A DNA stretch of 19,303 nt. Source: an uncultured Clostridium sp. (GTDB lineage: Bacteria > Bacillota > Clostridia > Peptostreptococcales > Peptostreptococcaceae). The stretch covers positions 1 through 19,303 of the forward strand of contig URRU01000014.1 in NCBI GenBank assembly GCA_900550335.1, in the 5' to 3' direction. Numbering within the stretch: position 1 is the first letter of the stretch; every line of letters begins with the position of its first letter. Shown here in pieces: positions 7,829-14,919 of this stretch. The notes beneath the pieces are model-generated. The model did not search any database. It saw nothing but the letters and a program-made list of their open reading frames with translations, and had not been told where the DNA came from. The position numbers and the translations under genes were made by a program.

Positions 7829-9214
7829 CTACAGTTTTTTTATGCTTAGTTTAAGTACTTTTTTTGTACTTTCATCTATCTTATAATTCTCACTCATTCT
7901 GTACTCACCAGCAAGAATTACTTCTTCCTCGTCAGCCACAATTGGTACCCTATTCCTCATCTCTCTAGGTATTTTAAGGTCTATGAATAAATCTTTTATT
8001 TTTTTAGTTCCACCTTTTAATTTAATCTTATCCCCTGGCTGCCTATTCCTTACAGTTATACCCCCTTTTATTTTATCAAAATCAATAGCTTTTATAGATG
8101 AATCTTTTTTAAGACTTCTATATTTTTCTATGCTTATAACATCAGCGTCTACTAATACGCCTAGTTCCTTTATTTTTATAAAACCATCTTTTGGTACACT
8201 GTAGCTATATTCTATTTCTTCATCTTTTATTTCTTCTAACGTAAATAGTATACTATCTATTTTTCTATATGCAAATACTCCCCTTGGAAGATTTAACATT
8301 TTGCCATTTTTTGAAGCATCTATAAGCTGAATAACATCTTCTATATGCTTCTGGTCTACAAAGTTTGTATCTCCAAGTACATCCTTTATAGCATATCTTA
8401 TTATTCTATTTTGTATAGCTTCATGATATGAGGATAATTTTTCTACATTTATCTCTACTGCTGCTCCATCTTTTAAAGCTACTTCCTCGTATGCCTTAGT
8501 TGCCTCAGAGTCTATAAAATCTCCATCACTCTTCATGCTATTGCTAAGCCTAACTATTGATTCTACTACATTGCTATTAAAATGTTCCCGCATATATGGT
8601 AGTAGTTCCAGTCTAATTCTATTTCTTGTATAGATACTTTCTAGATTAGTTTGATCTATCTTAGGATTTAAATCATACTGCTCACAATAAGCTTCTATAT
8701 CTTTTCTTTCTATATCTAGTATAGGTCTAATTATACCATTTTCTCTAGTATATTCTATCCCTCTTAATCCTTGAAGGCCTGTTCCTCTCATAATTCTCAT
8801 CATAACAGTCTCAGCCTGGTCATTCATATTATGTCCTATTGCTATTTTATTAGCACCAGTTCTTCTTTTTATTTCATAGAACATTTCATATCTTATATTT
8901 CTAGCACCTTCTTCCAAAGAAAGTCCATTTTCTTCACAATATTTTGGTACATCTACAGATTTTATAAACACTGGAATTCCAAGAGAATCACAAAGCTCAG
9001 ATACAAATAATGCATCCTTCTGTGCCTCAATTCCCCTTATCTGATGATTTAGATGTGCTGCATATATTTTTAAATTTCTAGATTCTTTTAATCTATTTAA
9101 TATATGAAGAAGGCAAACTGAATCCGGCCCTCCTGAAAGTCCAACTATTATTTTATCTCCATACGATATCATATTGTGTTTATCTATAGTATCAACAACT
9201 CTATTAAATATCAT
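7829..9214 (-). CDS. tilS: tRNA(Ile)-lysidine synthetase
   Basis: Converts the wobble cytidine of tRNA-Ile(CAU) to lysidine with lysine and ATP, so that it reads AUA instead of AUG. The protein (461 residues from the chosen start) has the N-type PP-loop motif SGGPDS (27-32), a following Rossmann-like ligase domain containing IGHNMNDQAET, and a C-terminal region with the TilS-typical segment VRNRQPGDKIKLKGG. The frame is open to 9295, but GAGGT lies 7 nt before ATG 9214 and the family begins close to the PP-loop, so the extension is unlikely to be translated. It begins after the hairpin at 9303-9330. The next gene is ftsH. Confidence 0.95.
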   Translation of the reverse strand: MIFNRVVDTIDKHNMISYGDKIIVGLSGGPDSVCLLHILNRLKESRNLKIYAAHLNHQIRGIEAQKDALFVSELCDSLGIPVFIKSVDVPKYCEENGLSLEEGARNIRYEMFYEIKRRTGANKIAIGHNMNDQAETVMMRIMRGTGLQGLRGIEYTRENGIIRPILDIERKDIEAYCEQYDLNPKIDQTNLESIYTRNRIRLELLPYMREHFNSNVVESIVRLSNSMKSDGDFIDSEATKAYEEVALKDGAAVEINVEKLSSYHEAIQNRIIRYAIKDVLGDTNFVDQKHIEDVIQLIDASKNGKMLNLPRGVFAYRKIDSILFTLEEIKDEEIEYSYSVPKDGFIKIKELGVLVDADVISIEKYRSLKKDSSIKAIDFDKIKGGITVRNRQPGDKIKLKGGTKKIKDLFIDLKIPREMRNRVPIVADEEEVILAGEYRMSENYKIDESTKKVLKLSIKKL

Positions 9215-9302
9215 ATTTATTACCTCTTTTTTAGTTTTTATAGTAACTAAAGCTTTTATTTTATTAAACAAATCGCCTAAGTATAATAATACCAAATAAA
9301 TC

Positions 9303-9330
9303 TAAGAAAAGGTAGCTTTTTCGCTACCTT
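9303..9330 (-). terminator. Probable terminator after the DUF1934 gene
   Basis: Perfect 8-bp stem, arms 9309-9316 and 9323-9330 (AAGGTAGC/GCTACCTT), loop of 6. The T stretch after it on the minus strand is short (TTCTT after the stem T's), so termination may be partial and tilS may also receive readthrough. Confidence 0.65.
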
Positions 9331-9362
9331 ATAAAAATTATTCTATTAATTTTTTAATTTAA

Positions 9363-9770
9363 TTATTTTTCAGCTTTTATAACTATCTTATTTCTTCCAG
9401 CAAACATATTCTGAATTTCTATCATATAGTCTAAATGAACCTCTAATTTCTTTTCTCCATTTGAAATTTTAAAGTCATTTACTTTAGTATCTATTAAAAA
9501 TATTCCCTGAGGAGTAGCATATCTGTTAGTATGTTTTTCACCCTTAACAAATGTCATTGTCGAGTTTACACTTCCACTTTTTATAACTTTTATGCAGTCT
9601 TTTGATATTTTTATAGTGTTTTTAACCTCCATATCTTCTTCTCTTTGGTTATATTTTATATATATACTATCGTTTTTTTCTATTACTTTTCCATATACTT
9701 TTAATTCTATGGTGTCCATATTTCCGTCGACATCATATTGTTTTGTCTTTATTATTATTTTATTACTCAC
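9363..9770 (-). CDS. DUF1934 (YwiB-like) beta-barrel protein
   Basis: A protein of 135 residues with alternating short beta-strand patterns and no membrane segment or catalytic motif. The pattern, with an N-terminal strand of the type IKTKQYDVDGNMDTIEL, a central STMTFVKGEKHTNRYATPQG segment and a late LDYMIEIQ strand, resembles the small DUF1934/YwiB family of Firmicutes, which has a lipocalin-like barrel and no known function. The start is GTG at 9770, supported by GAGGAA about 7 nt upstream. It follows murI by 24 bp and is probably the last gene of the ispE-gntR-murI unit, ahead of the hairpin at 9303-9330. The family call is from memory of sequence character. Confidence 0.75.
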   Translation of the reverse strand: MSNKIIIKTKQYDVDGNMDTIELKVYGKVIEKNDSIYIKYNQREEDMEVKNTIKISKDCIKVIKSGSVNSTMTFVKGEKHTNRYATPQGIFLIDTKVNDFKISNGEKKLEVHLDYMIEIQNMFAGRNKIVIKAEK

Positions 9771-9794
9771 TATATTTCCTCGCTTATAATAAAT

Positions 9795-10598
9795 TTAATA
9801 TCTCTGTATCTCTACCTTTTCAACTTCTATCTTAGTCTTTAAAAATTCTCTAGCTATAGATGGGAATTTTACATTTATATCAGATACAAAATAGTCACAT
9901 TCTCCCGGCTCTTCTTTTGTATTTAGAAGATTTTTTTCTATTAGTATATTTTTTAAATCTATTGCCGTTTCTCTAGCTGGATTTACAAGCTTAACCTCCA
10001 TACCTACTTCTTCACCTATTGTTCTTTTTAACAATGGATAATGAGTACATCCAAGAACTATAGAATCTACACCTTTATCCTCAAGTTCTTTTAGATATTC
10101 TTTGGCTGTAAGTCTTGCAACTTCTGTATTTGCCCATCCTTCTTCTACTATAGGGACAAATAAAGAACATGCCTTTCCGTATACTTTTATATTCTTGTCT
10201 ATTTTTTTAATTTCAGTATTATAAGCCTTTGATTTTATAGTTCCTTCAGTCCCTATAATTCCAACTTTTCTATTTTTTGTAGATGCTGCTGCTGTTCTAG
10301 CCCCAGCTTCAATAACTCCTATTATAGGCACATCATACTTTTCCTGTGCTTCAACTAAACTTCTAGCAGTAGCTGTATTACATGCTATTACTATAGCTTT
10401 AACATCTTTTGTTAGTAAAAAGTTTATAGCTTGAAAAGTATACTTCATTATCGTTTCCTTAGATCTAGGACCATATGGAACTCTGGCAGTATCACCAAAA
10501 TATACTAAATCTTCATTGGGTAGTATTTTTTTAATCTCTTTTAATACTGTAAGTCCTCCTAATCCAGAATCAAAAACTCCGATTCCTCTTCTATCCAT
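9795..10598 (-). CDS. murI: Glutamate racemase
   Basis: Interconverts L- and D-glutamate, supplying D-glutamate for the peptidoglycan stem peptide. It is cofactor-independent and uses two cysteines. Of 267 residues, the substrate loop FDSGLGGLTV (9-18), the first catalytic cysteine in IACNTATA (C73) and the second in LGCTHYPLL (C184) are all present, together with GDTARVPYG (35-43). The ribosome binding site AAGGAG lies 7 nt before the ATG. It follows the GntR-type gene by 27 bp and precedes the DUF1934 gene by 24 bp, so these are likely one transcript. The name racE is used for the same enzyme in some Firmicutes. Confidence 0.96.
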   Translation of the reverse strand: MDRRGIGVFDSGLGGLTVLKEIKKILPNEDLVYFGDTARVPYGPRSKETIMKYTFQAINFLLTKDVKAIVIACNTATARSLVEAQEKYDVPIIGVIEAGARTAAASTKNRKVGIIGTEGTIKSKAYNTEIKKIDKNIKVYGKACSLFVPIVEEGWANTEVARLTAKEYLKELEDKGVDSIVLGCTHYPLLKRTIGEEVGMEVKLVNPARETAIDLKNILIEKNLLNTKEEPGECDYFVSDINVKFPSIAREFLKTKIEVEKVEIQRY

Positions 10599-10625
10599 AA
10601 TAAATCTCCTTATCGATTAACAACC

Positions 10626-11297
10626 TTATATTCTATCAGCCTTATCTATCATGTACTGTTCTGCTCTTTCTATATGCTCTTTTGCACATTTAGATGCCTT
10701 ATTACCATCTCCACTTACTATAGCTTCTATTAAATGCTCGTGTTCTTCTTTTATTCCCCTTATAGCATTGTTGTCAGACATATATCCTGCTCTAAATCTG
10801 TATACCTGTTCCCAAAGAGAGTTTATCATCTGAGTAAGTCTTTTATTTCCAGCTGCTTCAAATATACACTGGTGGAACTCTACGTCCTTTTTAAGTATCT
10901 CATCAAGATTTCCATTTTCCATAGCTACATTAAGAGATTCTGATATTTTTTTAAGCTCTTCTATTTCTTTTTCGTCCATTCTTTCAGCTGCTAAATTAGC
11001 TGCTAGCCCTTCTAATGCAGATCTTACTTCCAGTACGTCTATTATATCTTTAACAGACATATCAGCTACATATGCACCTTTTCTAGGAAGCATTATAACA
11101 AAGCCCTCTAGCTCTAACTTTCTTATAGCCTCTCTTACAGGTGTTCTACTAACTCCTAGCTGTTCTGCTAGTTGAACTTCCATAAGTCTTTCTCCAGGTT
11201 TTAGACTTCCTTCCACAATAGCCTTTCTTAAACTTTCAAAAACAACATCTCTAAGTGGTTTATAGTTATCTAAATTTAATTTAGTTAAATTTTCCAT
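10626..11297 (-). CDS. GntR-family (FadR/FCD-type) transcriptional regulator
   Basis: A DNA-binding regulator of 223 residues. The N-terminal winged helix (about 12-76) includes LAEQLGVSRTPVREAIRKLELEG-type residues diagnostic of GntR proteins. The C-terminal helical FCD ligand domain (about 85-215) keeps the acid and histidines that normally bind a metal and a carboxylate effector (D138, H142, H186/H188, H208). The ligand and targets cannot be read from the sequence. Its ATG lies inside the 3' end of ispE (17-bp overlap), which suggests translational coupling. murI follows 27 bp later. The setting between isoprenoid and cell-wall genes may hint at a link with envelope metabolism, but FadR-type regulators usually sense small organic acids. 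A housekeeping neighbour with no role in this operon is equally possible. Confidence 0.9.
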   Translation of the reverse strand: MENLTKLNLDNYKPLRDVVFESLRKAIVEGSLKPGERLMEVQLAEQLGVSRTPVREAIRKLELEGFVIMLPRKGAYVADMSVKDIIDVLEVRSALEGLAANLAAERMDEKEIEELKKISESLNVAMENGNLDEILKKDVEFHQCIFEAAGNKRLTQMINSLWEQVYRFRAGYMSDNNAIRGIKEEHEHLIEAIVSGDGNKASKCAKEHIERAEQYMIDKADRI

Positions 11298-12162
11298 TTA
11301 ATTCAATTCCCCTTTCAGCACTTCTAACAAGGTAAACTTGCTTATATTTATCTAGTAATTCTTTCTTAGCTTTTTCAGCCTCATCCTGTGAATCAAACAG
11401 TCCGAATACTGTAGGTCCACTTCCGCTCATCATAGTTCCTAAGACATCACTTCTTTTCATAATATTTTCTATATCTTCTATCTCTGGATGCATTAAAGAT
11501 GTTACAGACTCTAAGACATTACACATATTTTTTGCAAGTTCATCTATTTTATCTTCTTTAAGACATTCTATAAGATATTTATTATCTGGTCTTTTAGATA
11601 CATTTGAATTATCAAATTTATTGTATACTTCTTTTGTAGATACAAATAGTTCTGGTTTACACACTAATACAAAAACATCGTCATTTAGACCTTTTATATT
11701 AGTTAATTTTTCACCTAAATTTTCCGCAAGTACTGCTCCTCCAGATATACAGAATGGAACATCTGCTCCAAGTTCAAATCCAATTTCTTTTAACTCTTCT
11801 TCATTAAGTCCTAATTCCCACATATCGTTTAAAGCCACTAAAGTACCTGCTGCATTTGTACTTCCCCCAGCCATACCTGCTGCAACAGGTATTCTTTTAT
11901 CTATAAAAATATCAGCTCCTTTTTTTACCCCAGTTTTTTCTTTTAGGAGTTGTGCTGCTTTATATACTATATTATTTTCATTAAGTGGTATTTCTTTACT
12001 TTTACTTTTAAGTATTATTTTCCCATCGTTTCGCTCTGTTATGTCGAGAATATCGTATAAATCGATAGACTGCATTATCATTTCAACAAGATGGTATCCA
12101 TTTGGAAGCTTACCAAGTACATCTATAGATAAATTTATTTTAGCTCTACATTTAACCTTCAT
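11281..12162 (-). CDS. ispE: 4-diphosphocytidyl-2-C-methyl-D-erythritol kinase
   Basis: GHMP-family kinase that phosphorylates CDP-methylerythritol in the MEP route to isoprenoid precursors, here probably used for undecaprenyl carrier lipid and quinone-like products. The 293 residues begin with KCRAKINLSIDVLGK, holding the catalytic lysine (K8). The glycine-rich ATP loop is PVAAGMAGGSTNAAG, the catalytic aspartate lies in LGADVPF, and the third GHMP motif is MSGSGPTVFGL. The frame is open to an ATG at 12180, but GGAGG sits within that extension 8 nt before ATG 12162, which is therefore chosen. A weak promoter (TTGTAG, 17 bp, TAATAT with TGA before it, 12203-12231) can be seen just after the veg terminator. 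The 3' end overlaps the GntR-type gene. Confidence 0.95.
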   Translation of the reverse strand: MKVKCRAKINLSIDVLGKLPNGYHLVEMIMQSIDLYDILDITERNDGKIILKSKSKEIPLNENNIVYKAAQLLKEKTGVKKGADIFIDKRIPVAAGMAGGSTNAAGTLVALNDMWELGLNEEELKEIGFELGADVPFCISGGAVLAENLGEKLTNIKGLNDDVFVLVCKPELFVSTKEVYNKFDNSNVSKRPDNKYLIECLKEDKIDELAKNMCNVLESVTSLMHPEIEDIENIMKRSDVLGTMMSGSGPTVFGLFDSQDEAEKAKKELLDKYKQVYLVRSAERGIELNGKFN

Positions 12163-12229
12163 TTTATTATCCTCCGACATATTTTTGCAAAAAAATTAGT
12201 TCATATTATCACATTATTAATTATACTAC

Positions 12230-12269
12230 AAAAAACAGGTAATTGTGTATATAATATACAATTACCTGT
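12230..12269 (-). terminator. Long perfect hairpin terminator between veg and ispE
   Basis: A 35-nt inverted repeat (12235-12269): 12 perfect pairs (ACAGGTAATTGT/ACAATTACCTGT) plus three to four more inner pairs including one G-U. On the minus strand six T (12230-12235) follow. It is the second of two hairpins met by transcripts leaving veg. The high symmetry would also suit a protein operator, but the T-run favours a terminator. Confidence 0.8.
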
Positions 12270-12309
12270 TCTCTTAATTTGAATCAAATTCCATTAATTA
12301 ACTTTTCTC

Positions 12310-12346
12310 AAAAAAAATTATACAGTATAAGTCGTATTATACTGTA
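12310..12346 (-). terminator. First terminator-like hairpin after veg
   Basis: Perfect 10-bp stem, arms 12321-12330 and 12337-12346 (TACAGTATAA/TTATACTGTA), loop of 6. On the minus strand TAA and then eight T (12310-12317) follow. The stem is AT-rich and the T-run is offset by 3 nt, so it may be inefficient, which could explain the second hairpin at 12230-12269. Confidence 0.65.
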
Positions 12347-12376
12347 AGATTCTACTCTATTAATTTTTATTATTCT

Positions 12377-12649
12377 CTAACTTACTTTACGTTCTTCTTC
12401 AGATTTTCCTTTTATTACCTGTAGTTTTACACTAGAAGTAAGTAAATCTGAATAACTATAAGAAATTCTAGATGTACCATTAGAACCATCGTCTACTCTT
12501 ACTATGAATACACTTGGATATGCCTCTTCAAGTACCCCTCTTGTTGTGACAATCTGTTTTCTTCCCTTATTAGCCTTTAGCTGTACTCTTTTACCTATGT
12601 GTTTTTCAAGAGTAGATTTTATATTTTCTAAAGTCTGAACTGTTGCCAT
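12377..12649 (-). CDS. veg: Veg family protein
   Basis: A small protein (90 residues from the second of two adjacent ATGs) of the Veg family. In Bacillus subtilis Veg is abundant and has been linked to biofilm formation and control of matrix genes, with the mechanism not settled. The family pattern is clear: a short N-terminal helix (LENIKSTLEKHIG), a basic strand (GKRVQLKANKGRK), then YPSVFIVRV and the SYSYSDLLTSSVKL segment near the end. AAGGTG precedes ATGATG. The second ATG (12649) has the better spacing, with the first at 12652. It has a very strong promoter 22 nt upstream of translation and ends at two hairpins, so it is a single-gene unit, as for the strong veg promoter of Bacillus. 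In Bacillus too veg lies next to ispE. Confidence 0.93.
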   Translation of the reverse strand: MATVQTLENIKSTLEKHIGKRVQLKANKGRKQIVTTRGVLEEAYPSVFIVRVDDGSNGTSRISYSYSDLLTSSVKLQVIKGKSEEERKVS

Positions 12650-12680
12650 CATATCACCTTCCCAATTTTTCTATGTTTAC

Positions 12681-12709
12681 ATAATACCACAAACACAGTT
12701 TTTCGTCAA
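12681..12709 (-). promoter_or_regulatory. Strong sigma-A promoter for veg
   Basis: Minus strand: TTGACG (12704-12709), 17-bp spacer, TATTAT (12681-12686), preceded by TGG (extended -10). The start is predicted near 12674, so the leader is about 22-25 nt. The hexamers and spacing match the rRNA promoter at 94-122. The rest of the divergent gap (12710-12998) is AT-rich and holds the LysR promoter and the inverted repeat described separately. Confidence 0.8.
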
Positions 12710-12862
12710 GCCTAAACTAATTATTTTATATATTTTTTTCAATTTTGTCAATATAATTTTTGATATTATACAGTATTCTATTATATTCTTTTACTTTCGT
12801 CTATGAGTTTTTTATTTATAACATATATATATTCGATTTTTTCTATTATACTTAAAATCCTT

Positions 12863-12891
12863 TTGTATTTTCTCATACTTTCATTTATAAT
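12863..12891 (+). promoter_or_regulatory. Possible promoter of the LysR-type gene
   Basis: Plus strand: TTGTAT (12863-12868), 17-bp spacer, TATAAT (12886-12891). The predicted start is near 12898, giving a leader of about 100 nt that contains the inverted repeat at 12915-12956. In such AT-rich DNA the -10 match alone would be weak evidence, but the exact spacing supports it. Confidence 0.5.
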
Positions 12892-12914
12892 TAATAGTAT
12901 ATATGTTTTCTTAT

Positions 12915-12956
12915 AGATAACTATCTTAAATTTATAGGGTGTTTAAATAGTTATCT
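12915..12956. repeat. 10-bp inverted repeat upstream of the LysR-type gene
   Basis: Arms 12915-12924 (AGATAACTAT) and 12947-12956 (ATAGTTATCT) are perfectly complementary across a 22-bp spacer. The repeat ends 42 bp before the LysR start codon. LysR proteins commonly bind dyad sites ahead of their own gene, so an autoregulatory operator is a reasonable guess. A leader RNA hairpin is the alternative. There is no T-run after it, so it is not a terminator. Confidence 0.5.
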
Positions 12957-12998
12957 GAACAGTTACTATAAAATAAATTTTTTAATTGGTGATTAGGT

Positions 12999-13859
12999 AT
13001 GAAAATTGAGAAACTACATTATTTTGAAAGTGTCGCACGTAACAAAAATTTTACAAAGGCAGCTAAAGAATGTCACATCGCTCAGCCCGCAATAAGTCAT
13101 CATATTCAAAACCTTGAAGAGGAATTGGGTACAGAATTATTTATTAGAAATAGTAGAAATGTATCACTGACTCCTCAAGGAGAAATTTTCTACAAAGAAG
13201 TTGTAAAAATTTTAAAAGCTTATGAAGACGCGGTTATGAAAACAAAATTTAGCTCAATGTACTCAAAAGGTAAATTGACTATTGGTATGTACGGTTTTAG
13301 CTCTTTAAATATCTTAGATTCAGCGGTATCTGCATTGAAGTCAAAATATCCAAATGTCGATATAATTTTTGACAGATGTCAAGACGCTTATTATGCGGAC
13401 TATCTATTAAGTGGTAAATACGATGTTATTTTGGCTTATGTCTCATCAACATTAGAACTACCAGATAGTATAGATAGTAAGCTTGTTCGTTCATGCCCAC
13501 TTGGAATTCTAATTCCAAAAACACATGAGCTAGCCGAAAAAGATACTGTGACAATGAATGATATTGTAAACGCAAAAGAAGACGTATACGTACTAGATAC
13601 GCATATCAGCTATATGAAAAAACATACTGATATAGCCCATTCTAGAATAAAATCAGAGGATGATATGGAACTTCTTTTAATAACAGGATCTATCAACAAA
13701 TCCATTATTTTTACTACTAGACATGAAGCTGATGAATTCCACAATGCTTCTATGACTTTTAGAGAGGTTTCTGATAGTGTTATTACTGCAAACCAGGGAA
13801 TTTATTATTTAAAAAATCATAATAATTGGGTACTTACTCAATTGCTAAACAATCTTTAA
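12999..13859 (+). CDS. LysR-family transcriptional regulator
   Basis: A regulator of 286 residues and the only plus-strand gene in the window. The N-terminal winged helix-turn-helix (about 1-60) is typical: FTKAAKECHIAQPAISHHIQNLEEELGTELF, split here as helix residues 18-37 and the following wing. A linker helix and a two-lobed effector domain (about 91-286) follow, the latter starting GKLTIGMYGF. The effector is unknown. GGTG about 10 nt before the ATG is a weak ribosome binding site. It is convergent with the flavodoxin/ferredoxin gene, with a shared terminator, and divergent from veg. The usual LysR arrangement is divergent from its target, but veg is an unlikely target. It interrupts an otherwise one-strand housekeeping region and may be an insertion specific to this lineage. 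Confidence 0.93.
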   Translation: MKIEKLHYFESVARNKNFTKAAKECHIAQPAISHHIQNLEEELGTELFIRNSRNVSLTPQGEIFYKEVVKILKAYEDAVMKTKFSSMYSKGKLTIGMYGFSSLNILDSAVSALKSKYPNVDIIFDRCQDAYYADYLLSGKYDVILAYVSSTLELPDSIDSKLVRSCPLGILIPKTHELAEKDTVTMNDIVNAKEDVYVLDTHISYMKKHTDIAHSRIKSEDDMELLLITGSINKSIIFTTRHEADEFHNASMTFREVSDSVITANQGIYYLKNHNNWVLTQLLNNL

Positions 13860-13883
13860 GTTAATTACTTTTGAAATAATAAG

Positions 13884-13920
13884 AAAAACACCTTCTTTAT
13901 AGAGGGTGTTTTTTCTTTTA
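13884..13920. terminator. Bidirectional terminator between LysR and ferredoxin genes
   Basis: Stem arms 13887-13896 and 13901-13910 (10 pairs, one G-U) extend by three A-T pairs outward, loop TTAT. The plus strand continues with T-rich TTTTCTTTTA, ending the LysR transcript. On the minus strand TTTTTCTTATT follows and can end the converging ferredoxin transcript. The remaining gap to 13975 shows nothing else. Confidence 0.8.
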
Positions 13921-13975
13921 TCAATTTATTATCTTATCGCTTTATTCAATTATTTTTTATTTATAACCTTTACTT

Positions 13976-14734
13976 TTATATCATAAGTTCATTTTCTTTT
14001 CTTTCTTTGCACATTGTTGTAAGCTTTTCAACAAGACCTGCCTTCATAGTTTCATCTAATATTCTAGCACCTGTTGGACATACTGATATACATCTCATAC
14101 AAGCCATGCATGCGTCTTTATCCACAGTTTTAGGCTTATCCATAGGTATTGCACCTACTGGACATTTTTTTGCACATAATCCACATTCTACACAGTTTTC
14201 ATTAGCTTCTGGTTTTAGTGCAGAGCCTTTCCATTCTTTGTATGGAATATTTCCTTTAGGCATTAATTCTGTGTTTATATCTCCATTTTCAAATTTGTCT
14301 TTTATTTCTTCTGAGAATTTCTTTAATTCTTCCTCATCTGATTTATCTGGTCTACCTGCTGCTAGATTTCTAGCTATTGAATGCTCTGCTATAGCAGCTA
14401 CCATAGCTCCAACTACAAATCCATTTTCTTCAAGAACATTTTTTAACTCTAGTAGTGTGTCGTCGTAATCTCTATTTCCATAAACTACAACTGCAACAGC
14501 TTTTGCTCCATTTCCTTTTATTTTATTGATTCTATCCACAGCTACAGTTGGTATTCTTCCTCCAAATGAAGGCACTGAAATTATACACATATCCTCAGGT
14601 TTTATGTTTACATCTTCATAGTTGAAGTATAAGTCGCTTATATCTAGGTCTTTTGTTTCTTCCCAAGCTGATGAAAGTAGTTTTGTTACTTTTTCTGTTC
14701 CACCTGTAGGACTAAAATAGATTGAATATAACAT
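13976..14734 (-). CDS. EFR1-type flavodoxin / two-[4Fe-4S] ferredoxin fusion
   Basis: A probable electron-transfer protein of 252 residues. The N-terminal flavodoxin-like domain (about 1-150) has an FMN phosphate loop SPTGGT (8-13) and the segments PSFGGRIP and YGNRDYDD expected near the flavin. The C-terminal domain has two Cys-x2-Cys-x2-Cys-x3-Cys-Pro motifs (C181, C184, C187, C191 and C209, C212, C215, C219), each predicted to bind a [4Fe-4S] cluster. No membrane segment or signal is visible, so it should be cytoplasmic. Such EFR1-family proteins are common in anaerobic Clostridia, with unknown partners. The frame is open to ATG 14743, but GAAGGGA abuts that codon and is 9 nt before ATG 14734, which is preferred. 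It lies between rpsI and the convergent LysR gene. Confidence 0.88.
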   Translation of the reverse strand: MLYSIYFSPTGGTEKVTKLLSSAWEETKDLDISDLYFNYEDVNIKPEDMCIISVPSFGGRIPTVAVDRINKIKGNGAKAVAVVVYGNRDYDDTLLELKNVLEENGFVVGAMVAAIAEHSIARNLAAGRPDKSDEEELKKFSEEIKDKFENGDINTELMPKGNIPYKEWKGSALKPEANENCVECGLCAKKCPVGAIPMDKPKTVDKDACMACMRCISVCPTGARILDETMKAGLVEKLTTMCKERKENELMI

Positions 14735-14822
14735 TATAATCATTCCCTTCTACAATATTTTCTTTAATTTTAATTATACTCTTTTATATTTTATATTTTA
14801 ATAAGCAAATTATATATACATT

Positions 14823-14859
14823 AAAAAAGAACCTCTAGTAAAACTGAGGGTTTTCTAGA
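14823..14859 (-). terminator. Possible second hairpin downstream of rpsI
   Basis: Arms 14834-14844 and 14850-14859 pair over ten positions with one bulged T (14839), loop of 5. Six T (14823-14828) follow on the minus strand after a gap of five bases. It may back up the rpsI terminator just before it. The gap makes it a weak candidate. Confidence 0.35.
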
Positions 14860-14862
14860 CAT

Positions 14863-14891
14863 AAAAAAAACCCGAGATAAAATATCTCGGG
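14863..14891 (-). terminator. Rho-independent terminator of rplM-rpsI
   Basis: Perfect 9-bp stem, arms 14871-14879 and 14883-14891 (CCCGAGATA/TATCTCGGG), loop AAA, then eight T (14863-14870) on the minus strand. It begins 28 nt after the rpsI stop codon. Confidence 0.93.
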
Positions 14892-14919
14892 ATTTCTTGC
14901 ACAATATAATACGTAAAAA

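Noticed and set aside
9215..9295. N-terminal extension of tilS by 27 residues
   Set aside because: No ribosome binding site supports it, while GAGGT is well placed before ATG 9214. The family starts close to the PP-loop.
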